Assembly (NCBI GenBank): GCA_017590115.1
Contig: JAGGNK010003335.1
Location: forward strand, 15,128,494-15,192,493
Reading direction: 5' to 3'
Length of the DNA: 64,000 nucleotides
Source: Montifringilla adamsi
Lineage: Eukaryota > Chordata > Aves > Passeriformes > Passeridae
Shown here in pieces: positions 28,202-39,305 of this stretch. The notes under the pieces were generated by a model that had not been told where the DNA came from, ran no database searches, and was given only the letters and a program-made list of their open reading frames with translations. Made by a program: the position numbers and the translations under genes. How positions within the stretch are numbered: the stretch's first letter is position 1; every line of letters starts with the position of its first letter.

Positions 28202-28384
28202 TAAGCCCCGGTGCCATGGCAGTGCCAGGCCAGCGCTGACCATCGGGCTCATAAACAGAGACTGGCACCATGGGGGTGGTGCAGGGCATACCCAAGCCCC
28301 GGTGCCATGGCAGTGCCAGGCCAGCGCTGACCATCGGGCTCATAAACAGAGTCTGGCACCATGGGGGTGGTGCAGGGCACACCC
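28202..28384. repeat. 92-bp tandem duplication
   Basis: Two copies starting at 28202 and 28294 (AAGCCCCGGTGCCATGGCAG). I count two mismatches by eye. A degenerate third copy may begin at 28386. The small divergence suggests recent origin. Confidence 0.92.
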
Positions 28385-29077
28385 AGAAATGCCAGGCTAG
28401 TGCTTGCAGCCAGCCCTGTGGGTGCTGCCTTTCCTGGGTTCCATGAACCCCTTCCTTCAGCAGTTCCCAGGTGCTCACCTTGCCCTGGTGCCAGCAGAAG
28501 GAAGGGTGAGCTGCCCTCCACCCACCTCCACCAACACCAATCCTTCCTAGCCTTGGGCTGTTGGTGAGGTGTAGGATGGAATCATCTGAATAGTCCTGCA
28601 ATAGCTATGTTAGTAAATTCCTCTGAGGCAGGATAGCAGTGATGATAGTGAAAAATACTCTTGTTACCATGTGCAGTTCCTGCTCTGATGTTTATGGCTG
28701 CCACAACCACACAAACTCTGTTCACAGGGCACGGATGATCCAGCACTAAGATGAGAACAGATTTTCTTAAACTTATTTTCTGAAGAAATGGGGTGAATTC
28801 CTGCTTGTCCCTGCTTGTGGCATCGCTGTGCTGCACAGGCAAGCACGAGGGGCAGGAGCAGTGTGCTGCCCGTGGGAAGTGCTGTGGGTGATGGTAATGC
28901 TGGGAGAAGTGTGTGGGGGCTGGAAGGAGCTGGGGAGATGCAGAAATGCACTTTGTCAAGTGCAATCCATCCCAGGATAATGCAGGTACAGCCCTGGGCT
29001 CTGCTTCTCCACTGCACTGCAAGGGATGTGACATTCAGCTGCCCTTCCCACACTTGCTACATCCCCTGGGCCCATCT
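28385..29077. other. Intron, no recognised element
   Basis: Includes a more balanced stretch at 28560-28800 without diagnostic motifs. Confidence 0.35.
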
Positions 29078-29246
29078 TCATGGGCTGTCCCTGTGCCCAT
29101 CTTGGGCCATCCCTGTGCCACCACAGGCCATCCCTGTGCCACCATGGGCTGTCCCTGTGCCACCACAGGCCATGCCTGTGCCACCATGGGCCATGCCTGT
29201 GCCACCATGGGCCATCCCTGTGCCACCACGGGCCATCCCTGTGCCT
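29078..29246. repeat. 21-bp minisatellite
   Basis: Units are variants of CCATCCCTGTGCCACCACAG plus G, about 8 copies. Confidence 0.93.
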
Positions 29247-30478
29247 GTCCCTTCCCTGAGCTCACATCCCAAGCTGGGGTTTCCCTGGCCCCCAGAGCAG
29301 GTGCTCTGGATGCTGCAGTTCTGCAACTCTGCCCATGCAGGCATTCCCAGCACATCTGCAATTGTATTTCTCCCAATTTCCAGCAGCCTTTTAGTGTTGT
29401 CATTTTATGGGCGCCGGTACCTTGCTGCTCAGAGGGGAAAAAAAGATCTTTATAGGGAAAGCAGAGAGGATGGAGCGTTGCTGTGCATTCAGTGACTCCT
29501 CTTCATTTCCCTTTTCACCACAAGAAAGAACATGTGAGAGGAGCTGGATGACAGGGAATGACGAGCAGAGCCCGAGGCTGCCAGTGCTGCTGAGAGCATT
29601 TTGTGATTTTGTGAGCAGGGTTGGATGGGGAACCTGGGGGAAAGAAGCATTAGCACAAGTGGCTCCACAGGCCAACAAAACCAAACAAAAGCTGCCTTTT
29701 AGGAAGAGCTGCTGGTGTATTTGTGGGCCGTGCTTGAATCCACAGGAGGGTCGATATGGAGTTACCCATGTGCAGGGAAAATCCCACAAACTGTAAGAGC
29801 TGCATCAAGCTGTGCCTGGGTGATCAGGCCCCCTTAGTGCTGAGCTCCCTGCTCCTTTGAATCACTGTCCACCAGCACTGCCCAGGCCCCCCGAGCCCCT
29901 GCTTGCTTTGGCTCCCTGTTCTCTTGGGAGAGGAACTGAGAGAGACCATCGGCAAATGGGGGAGCACCCTGAGCTGAGCTGAGGAGCTGAGGATGGGAGG
30001 AGCTGGCAGTGGGGGCTGTGTGGGACCCTGTCCCTGTGCTGGGGAGGGATGTGGCTCTGAGCCCCTGTCCTGGGATGTGGCTCTGAGCCCCTGTCCCTGT
30101 CCCTGTCCCTGTGCTCTGAGCCCAGCCACTGCTGCAGATCCATCCATTCTCTGGGAGTCCTGGCCTGGTGAGGTGGCCGGAGGTGACAGTACCACACCCA
30201 GCGTGGGGCGGGGAATGCAGACGCTCAGCAGATCAAACCTGATTGCTAGAGGCGAATTCTCACCTCCTTTTCCCCCTCCAGTCCAAGGCGAGCTGTCCCG
30301 GCAGGGCTGTGCCCGGCGAGCCGCAGCAGTGGGGCCGCAGGTTTGCTGTTCGTGTTTGCACATCACAAACACGATGCTTTTGGATGCTCCCCGTCATTCG
30401 GGGCAGGTTTAGGCTCTGGTTCCCGTCACCGGGGGTCAGCCCCGTGAAGCGGCTGAGCTCCGGTGGACTCTGGTTGCG
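29247..30478. other. Intron, no recognised element
   Basis: No gene recognised. There is a short CCCTGT repeat at 30080-30110. The frame spanning 29407-29796 is open but has no domain. Confidence 0.35.
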
Positions 30479-30613
30479 GGGATCCCTCCTGTCCCCTGCG
30501 AGATCCATCCTGTCCCCTTCGGGATCCCTCCTGTCCCCTGCGGGATCCCTCCTGTCCCCTGCGGGATCCATCCTGTCCCCTGCGGGATCCCTCCTGTCCC
30601 CTGCGGGATCCGT
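30479..30613. repeat. 21-bp minisatellite, about 6 copies
   Basis: Unit GGATCCCTCCTGTCCCCTGC plus G; each copy adds one CpG. It abuts the CpG-rich block. Confidence 0.94.
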
Positions 30614-31110
30614 GCCCGGCGCTCGGCAGTGATTTATCCTCCGTTTGCCCAAGCTCCCGGCGAGAGGAGGCTGCAGCGGAGCGCATCCCGAGACAGCAGC
30701 CATCCTCTCAGCTGCCGCTGCCCGCGGCTCCGCTCCTCTGCTCGCTAATGAGGCGGACAGAGGCGCCGAGGCACCGGCGGAGCGGGGCGGCCGTGCGGGA
30801 CCGGGGGGACCGGGCTGCGGAGCGGGGGAGCCGTGCGGGACCGGGGGGGCCGGGCTGCGGAGCGGGGGGACAGACGGTGGCACAGGGCTGCGGAGCGGGG
30901 GGACAGGCGGTGGCACAGGGCTGCGGGAGCGGTGCGGGAGCGGTGGGACAGGGCTGCGGGAGCGGTGCGGGAGCAGTGCGGGAGCGGGGGGACAGGCGGT
31001 GGGGACAGACGGTGGGACCGGGCTGCGGGGCTCTGGGGCCGCTCTCTGCAGCACCGAGCACGGCTCTGCCTCGCCCGCCCCGCACGCGGCGCTTTCCGTG
31101 CCAATTACAC
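30614..31110. promoter_or_regulatory. Intronic CpG island, G-rich on the + strand
   Basis: Dense CpGs through about 500 bp. The part 30794-31025 is an irregular minisatellite of GTGCGGGACCGGGGGG and GGCTGCGGAGCGGGG units, strongly G-biased on +, with many runs of four or more G. An island of this size in an intron can mark an alternative or noncoding promoter; no TATA box or clear donor seen. Confidence 0.45.
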
Positions 31111-31260
31111 CGGAAATAATGATTTCATTACACAATTCTTTGCTAACTGCTTTGCTCTCCAGCTCGTCTTTGATTGCTCGGGAGCGTTTTGGGGTGAAAT
31201 GATGGCATGTTCAGGGAATTTGCTTCGAAGCCGGTAATTATTAATTTCCCCCTCGCTTGG
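31090..31260. promoter_or_regulatory. Candidate conserved block adjoining the CpG island
   Basis: AT-rich sequence with GGAAATAATGATTTCATTAC and GGTAATTATTAATTTCCC directly follows the island. Homeodomain-type TAATTA cores are present. Function inferred from composition only. Confidence 0.35.
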
Positions 31261-31513
31261 GGCTCCGCGTTTGGTGCACACGGGGATGGGGCTGCTCCTT
31301 CCCGGCGGGATCCGGGCTCTGTTTCACTGCAGGGACATCACCCGGGCCGGCAGCCTCGGCCCCCCGGGGCTGCTGCCCCTGCACCTTCTGTGCTCTGCAG
31401 CTGGGTGTTTCTGCAATCCAGCTGCCCTGTGCCTTCGAGCTGCTGACTCCCATTTATTAGTAACGGTGTGCTAATGATTCCGGTTCTGTGTCTGTTGGTA
31501 ATTGCTTCAGATT

Positions 31514-31640
31514 ATGAGAGTGTAGAACCACCGAGGTTGGAAATGATCTCCAAGAACATCAAGCCCAACCTCTGACCAATCATCCCCTTGTCAACCAGAC
31601 CAGAGTATGTCTAGTGTTGAACAAAGTCCAAGAAATTACT
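31514..31640 (-). mobile_element. Older CR1 fragment
   Basis: GTAGAACCACCGAGGTTGGA, AATGATCTCCAAGAACATCA and AGCCCAACCTCTGACC, then CTTGTCAACCAGACCAGAG follow a reversed CR1 3' end. It is more diverged than the other copies and its far limit is uncertain. Confidence 0.75.
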
Positions 31641-33477
31641 TGTAGTAGTTAAAAGTAGTTTGAAGTTCATGAATACTATGTAGGTCATCTCAGGAGCCAT
31701 CATTAACCTGTGCTGAAGCCCACTGAAGAATTCAAACTCGGTTTAAACCTCCCATTTCCTGGGCAGAGGTGATGTCTAGGTGTGAGGAGTGTGACCAATC
31801 CTCACCTCCACCCCGTCTATACTCTCCAGCAAGTGCTGAATTATTCTTTCCCATTCATTCACAATTAGGCCCATTCTGAATTTCCTAACTGTGACATTTA
31901 AAAATCCAGTTTCTTATGTCTCTTAAAATGATAGTGATGAACCTTTTGTGGCTGCAGGAGAGGTGTGGCAGGGGAGGCCCGAGGCCCCCTCCTGGCCCAG
32001 ACACTGCGTCCTAAAAGCAGAATTGGAGGAGCCACTGTCGCTGTGCTTGGTATTGAATTTCTGCTTGGGTCTTCTGGTTGGCAACCACTGTGAGTTTGAA
32101 TAACTATCAGTGTAAATTCAAATTTCAGAGAAAATGCCATTGGGATGGAAGCACTTTGGAGGGAGTTTGGTTACTGATGGGGAAGTGCAGGGGAAGTTTC
32201 TGGGGCCTTGCAGGTGCTTTGGAGGCAGATGCAAGTCTTGTCTCTTCTACAGGTAACTCTGGAACGGGCCAGGGGCAGGGAATGGAGTTTGTTAGAGACT
32301 CCTGCATGTGCTGAAGCACAGAATTCTGAATGATTCCTTTGCACCCCTGAACCCCATGTTTATCAGGGTCCCAAGTGCAGGGATGGTGAAGTGACATTGC
32401 TGCCACTCCTGGCTGCAGCAATGTCCTGCCCTGCCAGCCCGTGGGAAGGGACATTCCCTGGGAAACTGCCCCAGTCTCTCACTGAACTTTAGTCTGGTCA
32501 TTTGACTTTTGCTCTTTTTCATTTGAGCTGAGATCAGTGTCTCAGCTTCTGGGGGGCAGGAGGGTGATAATTCCACACTTCAGCTCTCTCCTGTGTTTTG
32601 CAGGAGCTTGGGGAGCCTCAGCTGCGACACAGGAGGCAAGGCTGGGTAACTGCTGTGGTGGGGGACAAGCTTTGTGATGTGTTCTGTGACAAACAGGAAA
32701 CAAATTATGATTTGGAAAGGATTTAATTAACCTGAGTGAATTCAGTTAAGTGGCATTAAAAGTTTTGCCCAGAGTATTTGCTGTCTTATTTTTTAATTTC
32801 AATGTAAAAAGGTCCCTTGCTGGGTTTGCGCACGTTACCTTGAGGTTTTCATTAACTTCAGTGTTTTCATTAGCTATCTGTAATTAAATATTTATGGTGC
32901 AGTACATCCACGTTCCTGCACAACACTGACAGCAGAGAGGAAACGGGGCTCAGGAGCAGGAGAGGGGCTGGCTGCAGCTGGGTTTGTGCTGGGTGGGTTT
33001 GTCAGCCTCTGCTTCTGCTCCATCCAAGCCCTGTGCTCAGCCTGGGGGCTCTGAGCCCTGGAGCAGCTGCGTGGGAAGGGCCCAGCCAGGAGCAGCAGAG
33101 ATTTCTCTGCACTGGTGCCTCCTCTCGGGCTGTGCACGGCTCATGGGGAGCAGGCAGTATTCACCACCCCTCCTAAATCACCTTGTCCGTGTTTGGAATT
33201 TGGGCTCACAAAACTGACAGGAATTTCTGGTGTGGGAGACCTCGGGGGCCATAAAAATTGGAAGCTTTAGTTAGATTTAATTAGTGACAAAAAGTAGTTT
33301 TGTCAGACTCTTTCCTCGCAGAGCTCTGGCTGGCAAACCCCCCATGGGCCTTGGGAAGAGGCTCCTGGAGCTCAGGCTCCTGACTCAGGCTCCACACTTT
33401 TGTTTAAAAAGGGGCATCTTGACAATGAAGGGGAAATGTCCTCAGGCTGCCCCAGGGAGCTTCAGACTGGCTGTGAG
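31641..33477. other. Intron, AT-rich block at 32.69-32.90 kb
   Basis: The part 32690-32900 (AAGGATTTAATTAACCTGAG and CTGTAATTAAATATTTATGG) is a candidate conserved block. No gene recognised. Confidence 0.4.
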
Positions 33478-33763
33478 GAGCAGACCCCAGGGTGTGGGTT
33501 AGTGGTGGAGTAGACCCCAGGGTGTGGGTTAGTGGTGGAGTAGACCCCAGGGTGTGGGTTAGTTGTGGGTCAGAGGAACAGACCCCAGGGCTGTGGGTTG
33601 GTGGTGGAGCAGACCCCAGGGTGTGGGTTAGTGGTGGATCAAGGAGCAGACCCCAGGGCTGTGGGCTGGTGCTGGGTCAGGGGAGCAGACCCCAGGGCTG
33701 TGGGTTGGTGGTGGATGGGTGGAGCAGACCCCAGGGCTGTGGGTTGGTGCTGGGTCAGGGGAT
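33478..33763. repeat. 30-bp minisatellite
   Basis: Unit CAGACCCCAGGGTGTGGGTT plus AGTGGTGGAG; first three copies are nearly perfect, later ones vary. G-rich on +. The GGGTTAG stretch resembles but is not the telomere repeat. Confidence 0.94.
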
Positions 33764-35889
33764 CCACGGTCACAGAGCCCTTCCAACCACGATGACTCTG
33801 GGAGTGCAGCTGATCTTGGATCAGGCGAAGCCTTCACAACCCAGTTTTGTCCTGTTGGTAAAAAGCAGAAGAGCTGGGATCTCTTTCAGGCAGAAGCTCG
33901 GCAGCTATTTCAGCACAGCTTTCTCTGCTTAAACAAGGAATGTGTTTCTGCTGAAAGCCAGGGAAGCACAGATGATTTGCTGTTGTTCAGCAGCCAGGGT
34001 GGTGTTAGCAGCTGTGGAAATTGGTTTAACTTCATTGACTTCCCCAGAAATGAACCAATTCTTCTCCACTGTGGATCTGCTTCCATGGGACTTAGCTGAT
34101 TTTCAAGCTGACATTGTTACTAGGAATAACATTTAAAGTTCAGATAATATTCATCAAGTATTTACTGACTGGTGCCCCCACCATCCTGCCCAGGTAAATA
34201 AGGTTACTGTATGTATAGAAATCTGATAAATAGATAAAAATCTGGATATTATGTTTATAATTAACCAACATGGGAAAGGTGAGACTGCCTGAGGAGAGCT
34301 GTGATTGGACTGAACTGCCAGCACATCCTCAGGCCTGGGAGCTGTGTCATTGTCACCTGAAATGAGGTGGATCAAATTCCCAGGGTTATGGGATGCCCCT
34401 AAAAAATCAGGCCAATTTGGTGGACTCAAGCACCAAAGATTCTTCAACCTCCAGCAATGCAGAACATCTGTCCTGTACATACCTGTTAATATGATGTATT
34501 AAATGTGCATCAAGTGCCTGTGCATCAGTGACAGCTGCCAGGCTGCTGTCCTCATCAGGAGGCTCTGACACAGCAGGAGCAGGGAGGAAAGGCCCCACGG
34601 AGGGACCAGAGTCAGAGCAGGCTCACTGACAGCGCTCAGTCCCTGACTGTAGATACAGTGGCAGATGTAAAATACTGGCTCTGGCACCAGAAAATTGTTC
34701 TTTGAATAATTGTATTATGTACTTCAGTGCCTCCTTGATGAGGAGCAATTTGTGCGAGGAGTTGGTAAGTCAGTAATCCCTGGTTTTCCAAGGGCATTTT
34801 ACAGGGAACAGGGCTGTGGATGAGAAGATCCACCCATGCATTCTGCGGGGAGAAATGGGCTCCTTTCAAGGGGGAACTGTTACACCTGGAGTAAGGTGAG
34901 CCTTGCAATTAAAACCGGATCCACTCCAGTGGTTGGAAATGTCAGGGATGAGGGAGACTTTGAATCCCTGGCTCTGAAAAGATTTTTATCTTCCCCATTT
35001 TCCTTGAGCAGAGCCACAGGAGCTGGGCAGGGCCTGTGCTGGGTGACCCCATCCTACAAAGTGCCCCCCAAGATGACTGTAGTGCCAAACACTTGGACCT
35101 CATGGAAATCCTTGTTACAGCTCCTCCCTGCTCATTGCTGCCGGGACAGGCAGCCTGAGGTGCCCCCAGGGCTGGTGTTTGCTGTCACTTCGGGATCTTT
35201 GAGCTGTCATGTGCAGAAATCACAAACCAGGCAAACACAGGTGATGTCAGGTATTGTTTTCCCTTTTATTCCTGCTGTACTAAATGCTGCTCCTCTAGAA
35301 ACAAATGTGTTGTGCACTAATTTGGTTGAGCGCCAGGAACAGCATCTGCATTTGCATTCTGTGAATTAGAAGCAATCTGTTGCTAAAGGGGAGCTGGTGT
35401 AGTCATTTCTAGCTCAGAGTGCTCCTGAGATATTTCACCCAAAATACTCTGTCTGAGGCTGCTGCTGCCTCCTGTCTCGGATAAAAATGGCCACACAGGT
35501 GCTCTCGGAAAAGAATCATTCACAGCTATTTGTGTCACTTACCTCATGTTGCTCCAGAGAAACAACCACCATGCTTCCAAGGAAGACAGATTTTTTTTTT
35601 TTTCTGTGAAGCTTTTTTTAGTAAAATGAAATGCTTGGGTTGCTTTACCTTTCTGTTTAGGAAATGGCAGAATTCCACCTGCAGGAGGGTGAATTGGGGG
35701 TGCTGCCGACACACAGCCCCTGCATGATCACCTGGAAATGCCACGAGCCCTCCCAATCACCTCTGGAACGGTTTGATGGCTGATGGGTTTGATGTTGTAC
35801 AACCACGTAAAACGGATGAGGTTCCTCTGAGTGTGAGGGTTTGCAGTGAAAGCAAGGCAAGCTTCGCACACAGTTTTTTCAGGGCCGGG
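33764..35889. other. Intron, no recognised element
   Basis: Mixed composition, AT-rich at 34100-34260. A 177-residue open frame from 34836 has no domain and is probably chance. Confidence 0.4.
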
Positions 35890-36010
35890 TTGGCCGGGGC
35901 TTGGAGCACCCTGGGACAGAGGGAGGTGTCCCTGCCCATGGCAGGGGTGGCACTGGATGAGCTTTTAGTCCCTTCCAACCGAAACCAGAGGATTCTGTGG
36001 TTCTATGGCC
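35890..36010 (+). mobile_element. CR1 3' fragment
   Basis: TTGGAGCACCCTGGGACAGA, GGGAGGTGTCCCTGCCCATG, GCAGGGGTGGCACTGGATGA, TTTAGTCCCTTCCAACCGAA and GGATTCTGTGGTTCTATGG match the CR1 end in order, including a recognisable terminal 8-bp repeat. Confidence 0.9.
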
Positions 36011-36189
36011 TGCAGGGACATCCTGCTGTGTCCCCTCCCTGTGTCCCCAGGCACCAGAGCCAGCCCAGCCCCGGGCTCCGGCAGCCGGGCAGGTCCGGGG
36101 GGAGCTCCCCTCTTCCGTGTGGGTTCTGGTGATGATGATGATGCCCTGAAAAGTGCTCAGCCTTTGCTGCCAAGGGCCCAGGAGCTGCT

Positions 36190-36790
36190 GAGTGTCTGAT
36201 GTGCTTAGTGGGGCTCCGGGCGGGCTGGGGCCGCGCTGCCGCAGCGGGGATGGAGCGCTCCTGCCCGGGGCACCGTCCGTGCCGCAAAGGCAGGGCTGGA
36301 GGAGGCTCTCAGCGCCGTGCTGGGGCTGTTCTGTCCGCGAACAGAACCCGTGGGGATGAGCTTTGCTGCTGGCCGAGGCTGGCACTCGCAGCCTCGCCGG
36401 CCAGGCTGGCTCAGACGGCAAATTTGAGCGGCCTTGATTGGAAAAAGCAGCGGAGAGCCTGGGAGCTGCTCCGACTGATCTGCCCTGACCGCGGGCGTGT
36501 TCCTGGGAGTAGTTTTTCCTCCCCCTCTTTCAAATGCAATAAGCAGTCCGCTGTGACGGGCTGAATTCGGGGAGCAAAAGGAGAGGGAACAAAGGCAGCG
36601 GTGCCCGGTGAAAGCCAGCCGGGGGCAATGGGCACCTTTTAGATGGTTCGCTGCTCCTCTGTCCTCTCGGCTCTATAAAAGATGAAAGCTCTCCCTCTCG
36701 GCTCAGGCTGGCAATTAGAGCGCTCAGCTTTCTGCCTAGCCCAGCTCAGCCCGGCTCAGCCCGGCTCAGCCCAGCGCTGCTCTCGCAGGT
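36190..36790 (+). promoter_or_regulatory. Candidate internal promoter: CpG island, TATA box, donor-like site
   Basis: A CpG-rich block (36200-36620) leads into TATAAAAG at 36674-36681. An initiation zone would fall near 36705. About 85 bp further, CTCGCAG|GTACAG at 36782-36794 resembles a splice donor. The combination fits a short alternative first exon, either splicing to KCTD16 exon 2 (giving a product without T1 or H1, if an in-frame ATG exists) or making a noncoding RNA. All functional claims are inference. Confidence 0.35.
36674..36681 (+). promoter_or_regulatory. TATA-box match
   Basis: TATAAAAG at the downstream edge of a CpG-rich block. A perfect TATA match beside an island is more suggestive than one in AT-rich DNA. 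Confidence 0.4.
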
Positions 36791-36836
36791 ACAGCGGGCA
36801 CGGCCTGGCACAGCTGCACCAGCGACCCCTGCTTCC

Positions 36837-37055
36837 CTGGGAGGGGGTTAGAACAGCCCTGGGAGCGGGATTACACAGCCCTGGGAGCGGGGTTAGAACA
36901 GCCCTGGGAGCGGGATTACACAGCCCTGGAGCGGGGTTAGAACAGCCCTGGAGCGGGATTACACAGCCCTGGAGCGGGGTTAGGGCAGCCGGGATTACAC
37001 AGCCCTGGAGCGGGGTTAGGGCAGCTGGGGTTAGGGCAGCCCTGGGAGCTGGGGA
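36837..37055. repeat. 22-bp-type minisatellite
   Basis: Units such as CCCTGGGAGCGGGGTTAGAA and CAGCCCTGGAGCGGGATTAC alternate irregularly. Confidence 0.93.
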
Positions 37056-37421
37056 TTAAAGCAGCCCGGCCTCCCTGCGCTGAAATCTCTCCCTCCGAGC
37101 CCGCCTGGCCTTCAGACAAAGGCAGGGTTAAAGCCAAGACTGAAAACCTCCGTGCGGGGAGAGCAGGACAGGGTCTGGCCTGGGTGAGCACGCAGGGAAG
37201 GGAGCAGCCCTCCTGGAGCAGATGCAGGTCACTGCTATGCAGAGCTGGTGCGTGGTTCCCAGCTCTCCCAGGGCAGCGTCATCCCTCTCCAGAGAGAATG
37301 GGAAGTGAAGGATTCCCATGCTCACGGGGGGAGCTTCGACAGAGCCACTCTGAGCAAACCTGGGCCACTTGGCTGCTCCCAGAGCCCCCAGCCCCTGCCC
37401 CACACTGTCCTGGGGCCGAGC
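37056..37421. other. Intron, no recognised element
   Basis: GC-rich unique-looking sequence between two minisatellites. Confidence 0.35.
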
Positions 37422-37668
37422 TGGGAGCAGGGATGCCACGGGACAGTCCAAGTGCTTCTGTTCCCCTCCTGTGCCAGGCAGAGGGAGCAGGGATGCCATG
37501 GGACCATCCAGGTGCTTCTGTTCCCCTCCTGTGCCAGGCTGAGGGAGCAGAGATGCCACGGGACAGTCAGGTGCTTCTGTTCCTCTCCTGAGCCATGGAG
37601 AGGGAGCAGGGATGCTGTGGGATCATCCAGAGCCCTGTGCTCCCCTCCTGTGCCAGGCAGAAGGTGGG
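37422..37668. repeat. About 60-bp minisatellite, 4 copies
   Basis: Each copy has GGAGCAGGGATGCCACGGGA, then CAGGTGCTTCTGTTCCCCTC and CTGTGCCAGGCAGA. Copies differ by a few bases. Confidence 0.92.
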
Positions 37669-38694
37669 CACAGGTCTCAGGGTGAATTTGGCCCTGGCAG
37701 GTTCTGCAGAGGGCTGCAGTCCATCCCTGGACCTTTGGGGGCCATGCAGAACCTGCAGAGCTGATGGAAGGAGTTCAGTAAACTCTGAGCCTGCTCCACG
37801 TGCTGGGTTCCTTTCCCTGTGGAGGAGCAGATCCTGGTTTTGATGCTGGTGTTTGTCAGCATCCCTGGAGGTTTTATTTCCTTGAGCTGCTCTCACTGCA
37901 AACGACACTGATTTGTTTGGCTGAATCCTTGTCGAGGCGCTTGAGCTAAAAATGAAATGCAAATGTACAGGAGCTATTCCTGTTTTTTTCAGCTGTAAAA
38001 AGCAGGAATTGGAAAGATAAATTACCATAGTTCCCTTTAAGCACATATTGCTGGGAAGCAAACACTAAAACATCAAAATAAAGCCTTTTTTTCTCCTTCC
38101 CTCCTTTTAAAGCAAGAATATAATTATGCTCCCTGGCTCTCACCAGAGCACAGATCAAAGCCATTAAGTAACTGCTCTGGGCTGTTTTACTGTGCTTCTG
38201 GGTGGCACATCCAGTGTTTGTAGGGGTGCCACGGGCTGCAGCTGGCACTGCAGGAGTAGCCCTGGCACCCAGGGAGGGCCATGGGCACCTCTGTCCCAGC
38301 CACCCTGGGTGTGCTGAGGGCACGAGAAGCAGCAGCAGCCCCAGAGAGGGGTGGGGGGCTGCCATCAGCCCCTGCCCTGTCTGCCAAGGCAAAGGCTGGG
38401 GCTGGGGCAGGGAGGTGCCTCAGGCTGGTGGTAAAGTGGATGCTCATATCAAGTCACTTGTAGCTTCAGTGTCTGCCTGGCTTATTCTCATTTGGGATAA
38501 AAATCTCTCTCTGAAGCTCAGGAATGCCTAAATGCAACTCCCCTGACTCCTACTTTGCAGCAGGACAAATTGGATCCCAAGCACTGACAGCCCTCAGTCT
38601 GGAACTCAGCAATGGCACGGGTCATTTTCCCCAGCACAGCCAGGAGATTGTGCAGAGATAAGACTATCCATCATTTTTAACACGGGCAGGCTTG

Positions 38695-38731
<37 letters not shown>

Positions 38732-39174
38732 AAAAGAAAAAAAGAGACATTTCGAGACTGAAAGCAATTTATATTTCCCCACAGAAATGTTCCCCTATTT
38801 TAAAACACAATAGTTCCCTTCTTGCCTTGCTTCTGCCTGCAGGCCCCTGCTCCAGGGCGTGTTCCAGCACTGGCTTGTTTCTGACTGCAGGGAGAATTCC
38901 CAGCTCCTGCTTCCCCATGGGGAAAGGAACAGCCCCAAGGAAAAGGCAGCTCTGGAGAGGAGACAGGATGAGGAAAAAAGGGAATGATCCAAGTGGGGAA
39001 AGGATGGTGTCCCTCGCAGGAGTGGGAGCTGCAGCATCAGCAGGTCCCAGCCAGGCTCAGCTTAAACCTCCCGTTCAGAGAAACTCACCTGCTTAACCTG
39101 TTAATTAACCAGGTTAATGCCACACCATGTCAGGCCCAGACCAGGTCCCAGACCCACAGGGATTCACTGTGATC
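37669..39174. other. Intron with A33 run
   Basis: An AT-rich block at 37880-38170 carries an ATGCAAAT octamer at 37957-37964. A 33-base A run lies at 38697-38729, followed by A-rich sequence. No gene recognised. Confidence 0.4.
38697..38729 (+). repeat. A33 homopolymer
   Basis: An uninterrupted A run followed by A-rich sequence with single G interruptions. Confidence 0.95.
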
Positions 39175-39305
39175 CAGTTTTTGTGGAGTGCCCATCCCTG
39201 AGGTGTCCAAGGAAGGGCTGGGGACAGGGTGGGGATCAGGCACAGCTGGGACTCCAGGGGCTGGGAGGTCTCTTCCAACCCCAGTGATGCTGGGATTCCG
39301 TGCCC
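39175..39305 (+). mobile_element. CR1 3' fragment
   Basis: GAGTGCCCATCCCTGAGGTG, GGATCAGGCACAGCTGGGAC, CTGGGAGGTCTCTTCCAACC, GATGCTGGGATTCCGTG: CR1 3' end, same arrangement as the copy at 27415. Confidence 0.88.

Noticed and set aside
33478..33763. Interstitial telomere repeat
   Set aside because: GGGTTAG occurs, but in a 30-bp unit with unrelated sequence, not tandem TTAGGG.
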